Assembly: GCA_021234155.1 (NCBI GenBank)
Contig: JAJEKV010000085.1
Location: 2,988,706-3,052,705 of the forward strand
Direction of reading: 5' to 3'
Length of the DNA: 64,000 bases
From: Isoetes taiwanensis
Lineage: Eukaryota; Streptophyta; Lycopodiopsida; Isoetales; Isoetaceae
Position numbers and translations under genes: made by a program. Shown here in pieces: positions 21,271-30,990 of the stretch (its first letter is position 1; each line of letters begins with the position of its first letter). The notes under the pieces are model-generated. The model had not been told where the DNA came from and searched no databases. It was given only the letters and a program-made list of their open reading frames with translations.

Positions 21271-21585
21271 GATGTTAGTGAAATAATCAGCAGCAGCTCT
21301 TTTGAGATTACAATCCCTGAAATGATATTATCCCCCATCTTGACCTCATAGATCTGATTCCTCTTAATCTTAGATTTAGCTTTAAAAATACTTGGAATTA
21401 CATCTTTCATCTTCCTTGAGCTCCTTTATTTTAGCTTTCATCCTCCAGCCTTTGGCTATTCTAATTTCCTCCTCAATCTAAACTCTTATAAGTTCCTGCT
21501 GCTCAAAGGGGGCCAGGCCCAAATTCCTTCTCTAATCTTGCAAATGGGCTTGGTTTTGATGGAATATTTTTCTCCCCCACTCTTT

Positions 21586-22440
21586 TTACCAATTCTTAAT
21601 GTGCTTAGCCAGGTTAATCCACCACCACATCCATCCTGTATTACCACCAGGTCTAGGGTGACAATTAATGATTTCTTCAAGCTTGGCCATAAAATCCCCC
21701 TGATCTAAAAGGCTGACATTCATCTTGAAATAAGATTTCTTTTTATCTCTATTCTCAGTTCCCATAATGGTGATCATCTGAGGGAAGTGATCCAAGATTG
21801 TGTAACCTTTCATGTTCACAACTCTACTACATAGGATCAGCTCTGTGATCATACCAGCTGAAAGCATTAGGCTTAATCATGACCAAAATAAGATTGTGAG
21901 AAGCCAGAAGATCAGATCAAGCACAGTTCTCCTGGGGCAGAAGAGCTTTAAAGTTCCTATTTTTCCTGAACCTATCAGTTACCATATTAAAGTCTCCCCC
22001 AATCACAAGCTCATCTATACTCAGGTTAGCTAGACTCTGATTAATTTTGTTCCAAACCAAAATCCTATCAAATGGATTATGATAAGAATAAACGTTAGTA
22101 AAAGCAATTTTACAAGATTCAATAGTGCCAACCAAGATCTGCCACCTCCCATTATTATCATGAACCATATAAGTATCTTTCAAATTGATTTTCTTATTCC
22201 AAGCAATGGCAATTCTTGTAGAAGAATCATTAGCACTAATAGACCAAACCTTAAAATTAGGGGGAAGGATCCTAGAAATAATATTCTCATGATTAGAATC
22301 ATGGATTTTATGCTCCTGGATAAATAAGATGTCAGGGTTAAGGGTTGAGAGGCAAACCTTAAGACAATCCCTTTTGACTATACTATTAATGCCTTGGAGA
22401 TTCCAGGTGAATTCTATTAATATTTATACAGACCTTTGGC
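21586..22440 (-). pseudogene. LINE ORF2, APE-type endonuclease
   Basis: This endonuclease nicks target DNA to prime reverse transcription. Diagnostic motifs are in order on the minus strand: FTWNLQGINS (near 22410), DILFIQEHKI (metal-binding Glu, near 22320), IAIAWNKK, SYHNPFDR, VIGGDFNMV (near 21990) and the DHFP motif near 21800 (the usual SDH). It follows ORF1 directly. One or two frame changes separate the pieces. Confidence 0.8.
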
Positions 22441-24091
22441 CATCCTAGATTGAATGCAAAGTGTATCGGACTGAGTCTGACAGGTCCAGCATAGGTTTTT
22501 TTCTGACCCCTTCCTCTTCTTTTGTAAGTGATTTGCTTCCAGCCCATTCCATCGCAGGAGTGGTCATTCTCCAAGCTATCCCCCTTCATTTCCTCCTCTT
22601 CATAAGCCTCTCCCCTGATCGGGAAGGATAGAGTTACTATATATGTGTTAATCTTGACGGCCAGGTTAACATTTCTGAAAATGAGATTCCAATTACTGTC
22701 TAAAAACAGATTATTGGGATCTAAAGCCAGGAGATACTCCTTATTGTCCAAGTCTTTTTCATTGCTACAATCTTATATTGCAGCAGACTGATTCTCCTTA
22801 TTTTCCTTTACAAATCCACTGCCTTCCCCTTCATTCATGGTGTATCTTTTGGGTCGCCATTCTTGTAGAGGTTACTTTCATTCTCCATATCCTCCTTCAA
22901 ATTCTGATCAACCGGGTTCTTGGAGTAGACAATTTTAAGGCTAAGAAATCTGTCGTTAGAGATCTTAACCTTAACTTCATTCGGCCACTTAGAGTCAATT
23001 TCCTTTGAGATGCAAACTGAGGGAAAATTCGTTTGAGGAATATTCATGAAGATAACTTGCCCAAGATTACTAGAGATGGCCTTTAGTTGGGAGATGGTCC
23101 ACATGGCCGGGAGCAAATTAAGGAGAGTTATCCAAGTAGAGGTCGAGATATATTTAGAATTACCAGGGGTAAACAGGGGACTCCATCTCATGATATAGAA
23201 ATCATTATTACTAATTTTACCCATCTTCTTTTTTAGAAGCCTTTGAATTTTGGTAATCCAAAATTTAACCTCACCAATCGGGGGGCATTTGATAGGGAAA
23301 TGAATAAGAAGCCCTTTATTAGAGTAGATGTCGGAGGCCGTCGAGTCATTTATGTCAGAAAGATCAATGAAATCCATGCTATCAGTGCCTTGCTTAACAA
23401 CAAGATCATCACAGGAAACAACATTAAGTAAAACATTTTTATAAGATAGAAAACTGTGACCTTTGGCTTCGTCGTTCTTGCCCAGGACTGGAATCCAGTT
23501 GCATATGCGATGGACCCCCATTTTAGTACTCGTCCTATTCAGCCCTGAACCATTAATTTCTTCGCAGTTCTTGCAATCGCACTGTCCTGTTTCTAGCGGG
23601 TTAAAGAAACCATTGGCATCCCTGATCTTGCATTCAGAGGTATCCTTTTTAAGCTTTATCTGGTAGGTTTCATATTTCTGAGTTACCTCTCCAAGAATCT
23701 GATCCACCACCGGTGGTAGCTGGCTCAAAACCTGCTTCCGATGCCTTTCAATAACATGGTCTTCGGCTTCTTCCCATGTTTTTATTAATTTGATTGAAGC
23801 CTTTGAATTCCACTGAATACTCTCTTAATCAACCAAAGCCATCTTGGCCAGGTTGAGCATTTCGTTCATAGAATTCTGAAAGATATTATTTTCCAAACTA
23901 CAACAGTCTTTTTTCGTGTGATCTTGCTTAGCCATAATGAGCTTGTACAGGTTTCTATCCATATCTTGGAGCAGCTCTAAGGTATTCCAAGCCCAATCTC
24001 TGTCATTCGCCCTTCTGGAAGTGTAGTCTTTTTCCAGTTTCTTCAGTTTGTCCAGGTTACCGCATATAATCCCGTCCTCTGAGACATCCAT
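22386..24091 (-). pseudogene. LINE ORF1 (DUF4283-like, nucleic-acid binding)
   Basis: ORF1 of plant L1-type elements binds element RNA. The frame starts about 24091 (charged, helix-rich 88 codons), shifts, and continues 23728-22835. In the second part residues ~10-60 are charged with a Cys cluster (CDCKNCEE). Residues ~160-270 match the DUF4283 pattern: a WITLLNLLPAMWTISQLKAI segment, then LGQVIFMNIPQTNF and a C.S+EIDSKWP.EV+VKI ending. A C-terminal part (22751-22386) is basic. Frame breaks near 23750 and 22800 make it a pseudogene. Confidence 0.75.
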
Positions 24092-24230
24092 GCAAACCGT
24101 GCCACCCTTTGCTGATCTTTAATCAGCTCAAAGGTGATGTATAAAGATTTCATCTTGTCCCATACTTGATCTTTTTTATCCTTCATCCAGAAAATATTTG
24201 TCCATTCTTCGTCTTCAATACAAAAAACGA

Positions 24231-25602
24231 ATACGAAAAATATAACATACTACTTAAAACGAACAGGATTGTAATATAGAATAATTTTTTTTTAACATAG
24301 AACATAGTTTAGAACACAGTTTAAAATATAAAACATACTTTAGAACATAGTCTAGAACACGAAAATGTCATAGAACATAGTTTAGAACACATGAAGAAAA
24401 ACATGTAGAACTTCAAACATGTTTGTGCCTTTCCATGCATTCTTCAGCAAAGGTATGCATTACTAAATATAATAGGAGAGGTGCTAAAATTAAGTGGAAC
24501 TATAAAAGTGCATCTTTTATTGTATTTGTACAAGTTCAGAATGTATTAGAAAAACTCATTTTGATGTTTCTATCAGATTAAACTATGTGGTAGAGTTGCC
24601 TGTGCTGCATAAATAGCTTGGATTCAATGTGGGACTATCAGAGACAATATACTATTTGGGTTGCCAAAGGACGAATTTATTTGATTGCAGGTTATCTTAT
24701 GGCCTATCTTAAACGTTTTGTTACAGGTCTGCAATATATAGATTGAGATCCTTCTAGCTCAGACAGGTCTGCAATATATCAGAGAGAGTCTTGTTTTACA
24801 AGTCTGCGACGCCTCTTATGATGCATTATTTGTTCAAATGACAAACGTACTTATCTGGAATGGGTCAATATATGTTCATATAAATTTACAGGTGACAAAT
24901 CTCGTCAGTTTAATGTCATTACATAATGTTTAGAAAATGTTGTTTCAAGCATAGGAGTTTTTTTCATGGATGGCAAGGCATGCACAAGCATATTTGCAGG
25001 TTTGAGATTATATCTAATAATGCCATTCTCTTCTTGACCTCTTCAAATTTTAATAATTTCCCTGAAATCATTCCGTGCTTTTGTTCTGGCATATTATCTA
25101 TAACTAAAGGTACCTGTTGCTACTGCTGCATGCATATGACCATATATAAATGACCTAAAATTTAAGTTTTGTTATTGTGCCCACAATACTTGTGTAAACG
25201 ACCTGCGAACTAATTTGAACATTACTTAGACAAACATTTAGCAACTTCTTTTACAGAGTTGGGAAGACAAGGATGAGATACTTCTTTATCCTGTAGTTTT
25301 CAATGCAGGATGTTACACGTTGTTATCAACAGCACAAACAGAAACAAACTTCTTAATTTTGTCCCGCCAGCTAACAATTGAGAATAAGTGTTGAATGGAA
25401 TGATGTTTGCTTCATAATTATGTTACTTTTAGGTGATCTAGAGCTGATTACCACTTAAAATAATATATCATCTGCAAAACATCAAGATATGAGCAACATG
25501 TTTGCAAGTCATAATCCCTTTGGAACGGATTAATTTATTCCTATATGCATTACCAGTATATAGTCTAGGATATACATATGGAACATCTCATTTTCCAGAA
25601 TG
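24231..25602. other. No gene; AT-rich with local TTAGAACAYAG repeats
   Basis: Around 24290-24400 the word TTAGAACA(T/C)AG recurs about six times with 12-25 bp spacing. Around 24725-24780 ACAGGTCTGCAATATAT is duplicated. The rest is AT-rich without coding signatures. Confidence 0.5.
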
Positions 25603-26750
25603 AATATGTAGCAAAATAACAGGGGGTTCCAGGGGGATTTGATATGGATGTAAAAATGACAATTCCTGAAACCATAGTCTATATATCCCTAAAACAATTG
25701 AATAGGTTGTTATAAAAAAACATAGATTCAAGATAAAAAATAATCACATTGGCTCACTGGGTACATTGGTTAAAGTAGTTTTATTAGGACATTGAGTTAT
25801 TTTGGTAGAGGTTCGAACCCCCGTATTTCATATTCTAAAATCTTAGGCAAAGTCGTATAGAGGTTCGATATTCCCTCAAAACCTTAGGCAAAATCGTATT
25901 TCATATTTCAAAATCATAGGCACCTCCAATCATAAATGACTATAAGCGAAACGAGAGATGCCAAGAGGCCCCAACATACGATCTGGGTCGTAGGATCGAC
26001 GAATCCGACAACTATGGTAGTCCAGGGTGCACCTCGTTTAGAATATGTAGCAAAATAACAGGGGGTTCCAGGGGGATTTGATATAGATGTAAAAATGACA
26101 ATTCCTGAAACCATAGACTATATATCCCTAAAACAATTGAATAGGTTGTTATAAAAAAAAAAAACATAGATTCAAGATAAAAAATAATTACATTGACTCA
26201 CTGGGTACATTGGTTAAAGTAGTCTTATTAGGACATTGAGTTAGAGGTTCGAACCCTCGTATTTTATATTCTAAAATCTTAGGTAAAGCCGTATAGAGGT
26301 TCGATATTCCCGTATTTAGCAAAATAACAGGGGTTCCAAAGGGATTTGATATGGATGTAAAAATGACAATTCTTGAAACCATAGACTATATATCCCTAAA
26401 ACAATTGAATAGGTTGTTATTAAAAAAAACATAGATTCAAAATAAAAAATAATCACATTGTCTCACTGGGTACATTGATTAAAGTAGTCTTATTAGGACA
26501 TTGAGTTATTTTGGTAGAGGTTCGAACCCCTGTATTTCATATTCTAAAATCTTAGGCAAAGCCGTATAGAGGTTCGATATTCCCTCAAAACCTTAGGCAA
26601 AATCGTATTTCATATTTCAAAATCATAGGCACCTCCAATCATAAATGACTATAAGCGAAACGAGAGGTGCCCAGAGGCCCCAACATACGATCTGGGTCGT
26701 AGAATCGACGAATCCGACGATTGTGGTAGTCCAGGGTGCACCTCGTTTAG
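25603..26750. repeat. Tandem array of a ~438-bp repeat carrying tRNA-like Pol III boxes
   Basis: Three head-to-tail units begin with AATATGTAGCAAAATAAC-type text: 25603-26041 (439 bp), 26042-26313 (272 bp, right part deleted) and 26314-26750 (437 bp). Each has, about 150 bp in, TTGGCTCACTGGGTACATTG (close to an A box, TRGCNNAGTNGG) and about 55 bp later GGTTCGAACCC (perfect B box). That suggests a tRNA-derived SINE embedded in a larger unit. Other copies lie at 45800-46365, 50960-51385 and, as a fragment, 57534-57600. The downstream half contains GGTGCCCAGAGGCCCCAACA. Confidence 0.8.
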
Positions 26751-26758
26751 AATATGTA

Positions 26759-26952
26759 GCAAAATATAAATACTTCAAATATAGAAGTTCTGATAAGCAG
26801 TAATCCAATTAAAGCCAAATGAACAGTACTAATCCATTTTTGACATTCGTTCCTCTATTTCGGCTAACTGATTCTGGCTCCCCTGTATCTGGCTAACTGT
26901 ACCAGTTCATCCCAGGTGAATCCACTTAAATTCTCATTTGATCCGATTCGCA
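26759..26952 (-). repeat. Partial 3' LTR of the Ty1/Copia element
   Basis: This matches 30797-30990 of the 5' LTR from GCAAA(A)TATAAATA to GATCCGATTCGCA. The ~84 bp that should continue to the left are absent; instead the tandem repeat unit ends here. The shared word GCAAAATA at the junction suggests a microhomology-based join. Confidence 0.8.
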
Positions 26953-27329
26953 TCGATCATGGCATATCCTGATGTAGACTGCCTTGTATCCACATCTCCA
27001 CCCCAATCAACATCTGTGAATCCCTGCAAAGTCAAATCTTTTGAATCATAAATTAAACCATGATCTGCAGTACCTTTCAGATATCTAATTATACGTTTTG
27101 CAACTATCCAATGGCCTTTGCCAGGATTATTGCAAAATCTACTGAGCATATTCACTGCATATGTTATATCTGGTCTTGTACCATTTGCTAAGTAAATTAG
27201 GCAGCCAATTAACTGTTTATATGGAATTCTCGCCATCTCTTCTATTTCAGCTCTTGTTTGCGGACACATGTCCTTGCTGATCCTTTGTCCTGGCACCATG
27301 GGAGTCTTGGCGGGCTTGCATTCACTCAT
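26934..27329 (-). pseudogene. Copia RNase H, truncated
   Basis: The frame shows the RT-RNase H connection of copia: MSECKPAKTPMVPG, PYKQLIGCLIYLANGTRPDI, AVNMLSRFCNNPGKGHW, then the start of RNase H, LQGFTDVDWGGDVDTRQSTS. It stops making sense after SGYAM, where the sequence runs straight into LTR text. RNase H active-site residues beyond the first Asp are therefore missing and the copy ends by deletion. Confidence 0.8.
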
Positions 27330-27339
27330 GTTGAACCTT

Positions 27340-28397
27340 TTTAATAGACTTTGAATATTTTTTGACTGCTTTAAACACAGTACCCCTTTTTGCTTATCCT
27401 TGTAACTTCGATTCCTAAGAAGCTTTTCAGCTCATTTAAGTCTGTCATTTTAAACTTCCTTTGCAAGACATTTTTGCAATGTTCTAAACATTGCAAGCTA
27501 TTAGCCTTCATGATGCAATCGTCCACGTATAAGGCAATCATGCAACACTCTTTTCCTACTTTGTAAATATAAATATTTCCATCTGTATTTAGTTTAACAA
27601 TGTTTCCTCAAATACTCATCCATACATTTATACCATTGTCTGGGTGATTGCCTAAGTCCATACACTGCTTTCTGTACCTTCCATACTTTACCTTCACCCT
27701 TTTAAAAGCCAGGAGCTTGGCTCATGTATATTTCTTCATCTAAGTCAGCATTTAAAAATGCCGTAGACACATCCATGTGATGTAAATGCATACTTTTTGC
27801 ATTTGCAAATGCTAATAACAGCCTGATACTCGTTAATTTGACTATCGGAGCAAAAGTTTCATCAAAGTCAAGTCCCTTCTTCTGAGAATATCCCTGTGCT
27901 ACAAGCCTTGCTTTGAACCTTTTCGTCTTGCCATCTGGTCCAGTTTTAAGTCTGTAAATCCATTTACAGCCTACAATATTTTTTCCTTCTGGTTTAATAA
28001 CCACTTCATATGTTTTATTATCATGGAAAGACTTCATCTCAGCCATCATTGCCTCTTTCCATTCTCTACTATTTTCAGATTCAGCAGCCTGCTCAAACCT
28101 TTGTGGGACATTATCTAGTATAGCCAAGACATTGAGCAATTCTTCTTCCTTTTGTAATCTCTCTCTTTTTCTCGTATCTAATCTCCCATAATCATTAATG
28201 TTCTGTTTTGCTTCATCTCTCAACCTTTCAATTTCAGTTTTTCTCTTTCTCTGCATTTTGATCTCAACCTGCTGTGACTTGCCCTCAATTTCGGCAACTT
28301 GGTTTGGCATTTCTCCATGCATTTCAGACGGTACAATATCACTTTTTTCTTCCATCATTATCACCATCACTATCATCATCAGTGTAAGTAAACTCAC
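27340..28397 (-). pseudogene. Copia reverse transcriptase
   Basis: The frame 28397-27702 has the copia RT start: AMMAEMKSFHDNKTYEVV, then VGCKWIYRLKTGPDGKTKR, KARLVAQGYSQKKGLDFDE and MDVSTAFLNADLDEEIYM (palm A Asp). After a frameshift near 27700 the catalytic ALYVDDCIM is found at 27518-27529 (YVDD). The remaining palm and thumb text to about 27340 is in further broken frames. All RT motifs are readable but not in one frame. Confidence 0.8.
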
Positions 28398-29562
28398 CTC
28401 CTTTATTATTTCTACTGTAAGTAGACTCGCATGCCTTATTACAAACAGCCTTTGATGTCTTGTACTCTATATACAGCATAGATTCTTCAAATGTTACATC
28501 TCTACTTATTAATATAGTCTTTTCCTTTGGCTCAAACATTCTGAATGCTTTACTTTCAGTATCATAACCTACTAGAAAAGCCACACGAGCTCTGTCATCT
28601 AATTTTGTTCTGTTTTCCTTATGCACATGAACATAGCCAAGACACCCAAACACTTTGAATTTTGCAAAGTTTATTTGAGCATTTGGGTTCCACAGTTCCT
28701 CCGGTAATTTACCTGAAACACTGGTACTTGGAAGCTTATTTTGAATGTACGTGGCAGTATTTACAACCTCTTCCCATAAATAATTTGGCAAGCCTGTATG
28801 TTTCAGCATTGCTCTGACAGCATTCAAGATCGTCCTATTTTTCCTTTCGCTTACACCATTTTGTTGTGGACTATGAGAGCACGTCAACTGCCTAGCAATT
28901 TCACGTAATCTCTAAACCTGCCGGATAAGTATTTCCCTCCTCTATCACTCCTTAGACATTTCAGCTTTCTTCATGTTTCTCTCTCGCTTTCAGCTAAGAA
29001 ATCTTTAAAAGCATCAAAGGTAACATCTGCATCTCCTACTATAGTCGTCTACAAACGTCAAGAAATATCTCTTTCCAGTTCTACCTGTCACATTAATAGG
29101 GCCACATAAATCTAAATGCACTAATTCCAAGACATCGTTAGCTCTCTTCCCATGCTTTGCGAATGGCAGCCTTGAATGCTTGCCCAACATGCATCCATAG
29201 CAGAATTTTCTTTTACAAACATCACTCATTTGTCCTTTGATCCTCTTTTCTTTAAACAAACGACTGATATTCTTCATGCGTGTGTGAGCTAGCCATTCAT
29301 GCCACAATTCAACAGAGTTCTTATCCACGAGCACACTATTCACAAAATACTCATGCTTAAATTCAAAAAGATTCGCAACGCGCATGGCTAGAAACTCAAT
29401 TTTATTATTTCTCAACACTTTACATACTCGTTTCTCAAATATACAGACAAGACCAAGATCTACAAGCTGGCTTATAGATACTAAGTTCTTAATAATGCCA
29501 GGTACACACAAAACATGATTTAAATCTACTGGTTTTCCTTCGAGATTGTACAGCTGCAACAT
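28339..29562 (-). pseudogene. Copia integrase
   Basis: The GAG-pre-integrase zinc finger is present (H88 and H93 in LWHEWLAHTR; Cys pair in CYGCMLGKHSR). The catalytic core starts with LVHLDLCGPINV (first Asp) and YFLTFVDDYSR. After a broken stretch (29014-28887, where the second catalytic Asp should lie) it resumes with SPQQNGVSERKNRTILNAVR, whose Glu is the third catalytic residue. It ends with the C-terminal LFGCLGYVHV-type block (FKVFGCLGYVHVHKENR). At least one frameshift or deletion separates the two halves. Confidence 0.8.
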
Positions 29563-29580
29563 TCCTTCTGCTTGGGCATC

Positions 29581-29970
29581 CTAGAATCTCCCATCTCCTA
29601 TTCTCACTTTCCTTTTACATTCACTCCTTGTATTAAGCAAGTAAGCATTGTTGACTATGCTTTTCTCTGCTCTGCTATCTAGTACAAAAGATTGAGCACA
29701 CTTATGAGACTCCCTTTCATAATGGGCAAGCAAAGCACAATTTTTTACCTCATCAATCTCTTCGGCATCTTCGTTTGTTCCTTCTTCATCTTCACTATCT
29801 TCTGCTGCAACATTAAAGGCTGGTGTATCTCCTCTTTTACCTCCTCTTCCTCTAAAGGATGCTCTTCCCCTGCCTCGTGCTCCCTTGCCTCTTCCCCTAC
29901 CAACTCCCTTAGGTGAAGGACATGCACTAGCATAGTGCCCTATACCACCGCAGGTATAGCAGCTCACCAT
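29581..29970 (-). pseudogene. Copia zinc knuckle and protease
   Basis: One CX2CX4HX4C knuckle (CYTCGGIGHYASAC) near the start is followed by an Arg/Gly-rich basic tract and an acidic tract. The protease follows with FVLDSRAEKSIVNN near 29690. The usual copia motif is LDSGAS, so the catalytic Asp is kept but Gly is replaced by Arg, which should abolish activity. The frame ends at 29581 and the polyprotein continues in another frame. Confidence 0.75.
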
Positions 29971-30691
29971 CCTTTTTATCCATTAGGACAATTGATCTTT
30001 ATATGTCCTATCTCTCCGCATAGATAGCATGGACCCATTCCTCTTCCATGAATTTCTTCTGTTCGTACTAGTCTTTCAGCATGCTCTCTGTTCTGTGCAA
30101 CTTCTGATCAGTGTAGACAAGGTTTTCATATTAGAAAATATTATAGAGACATATAAAATTTTAGAGTTTTCAGATAACCCTTCCCTTGCTGCTTCTAAGT
30201 CTGCACATATCAAGTCAAACCTAGCAAACAATTCTGTCAAATCCATCTTCTCATCATATTTTAACATTCTCAACTCTCTCTGAAGAATATCTATCTGAGA
30301 CATATTTTTTTCTTGATAATTCTTCACAAGGTACTACCACATTTCTTTGGGTCCAAGTGTTCTTATTTTTATCATGATATTGGGGGCCAGTTTACACATG
30401 ATAATAGCTCTAGCTTGACTGATCTTATACTCCATATCTTCAGTAGAACTATCAGATTTAGAATAGGACCTTACCTCAGCTGCCGAGCTACTGCTTGTGG
30501 GCTCATTATCATCTACCTTCGATTTATTTGTTTGAACCATTGTCTCCAGTCTGCTCTCTAGGCTCAATAAGGTTCCAGAGTTTCTCAAACACTAGCACCT
30601 CCCTCATCTTCTCTTTCCATGTCTGAAATCCTTCTTTACCCTTGAACTCTTCAACCGAGTTCAACAGGGTTGCTCCAAAACGGGTTGACAT
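29925..30691 (-). pseudogene. Copia gag
   Basis: Gag forms the element's particle. It opens with MSTRFGATLLNSVEEFKGKE followed by FQTWKEKMREVLVFEKLW, the typical copia start in which the W..K....L pattern precedes the UBN2-type gag domain. Downstream pieces include ARAIIMCKLAPNIMIKIRTL and MSQIDILQRELRMLKYDE, the heptad-like region of copia gag. It is spread over three frames (30691-30524, 30588-30334, 30327-30076) with frameshifts. The nucleocapsid knuckle follows at 29960. Confidence 0.75.
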
Positions 30692-30699
30692 GCTATTTG

Positions 30700-30711
30700 C
30701 GCCGATACCAC
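30700..30711 (-). other. Primer-binding site, initiator tRNA-Met type
   Basis: The minus strand reads TGGTATCGGCGC directly after the LTR end. It matches 10 of 12 bases of TGGTATCAGAGC, the standard copia primer site complementary to tRNA-Met. Confidence 0.7.
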
Positions 30712-30712
30712 T

Positions 30713-30990
30713 GTAAAGCAAGCTCTTAAATTGTTCAATCTCCTATAGTTTTAAATTCAATGCCTCACTTGGTCAACGACGTATACAATTCAAATATGCA
30801 AATATAAATAGTTCAAATGTAGAAGTTCTGATAAGTAGTAATCCAATTAAAGCCAAATGAACAGTATTAATCCATTTTTCACATTCGTTTCTCTATTTCG
30901 GCTAACTGATTTCGGCTCCCCTGTATCCGGCTAACTGTACCAGTTCATCCCAAGTGAATTCACTTAAATCCTCATTTGATCCGATTTGCA
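30713..30990 (-). repeat. 5' LTR of the Ty1/Copia element
   Basis: Termini are TG at 30713 and CA at 30990; on the minus strand it reads TGCAAATCGG ... GCTTTACA. The inner edge is fixed by the primer-binding site at 30700-30711. Positions 30797-30990 match the 3' LTR copy at 26759-26952. Confidence 0.75.

Larger units (their letters stand above)
19413..24230 (-). mobile_element. L1-type LINE, long but 3'-deleted and frameshifted
   Basis: Read from 24230 leftward the order is ORF1 with a DUF4283-like domain, then ORF2 with an APE-type endonuclease and a reverse transcriptase. The RT frame ends at 19413 before the C-terminal zinc-binding domain; the 3' UTR and poly(A) are absent. LINE copies are usually truncated at the 5' end, so a missing 3' end is unusual. 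The missing piece is present in inverted orientation at 17965-18640, with an ORF1-only element between them. Several frameshifts and stops make it non-functional. Confidence 0.85.
26759..30990 (-). mobile_element. Ty1/Copia LTR retrotransposon, decayed and 3'-deleted
   Basis: On the minus strand: 5' LTR (30713-30990), tRNA-Met-type primer site, gag, zinc knuckle, protease, integrase, RT, RNase H, then a partial 3' LTR (26759-26952). Integrase ahead of RT makes it Ty1/Copia. The RNase H frame runs directly into LTR sequence, so the end of pol and the polypurine tract are deleted. The outer ~84 bp of the 3' LTR is replaced by the tandem repeat to the left. Coding is split over at least eight frames. 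The two LTRs differ at roughly a dozen positions by eye, so the insertion is not recent. Confidence 0.88.

Noticed and set aside
25800-25820. tRNA gene at GGTTCGAACCC
   Set aside because: Only A and B box-like words are present. No acceptor or anticodon stem can be drawn, and the sequence recurs in all copies of the repeat.
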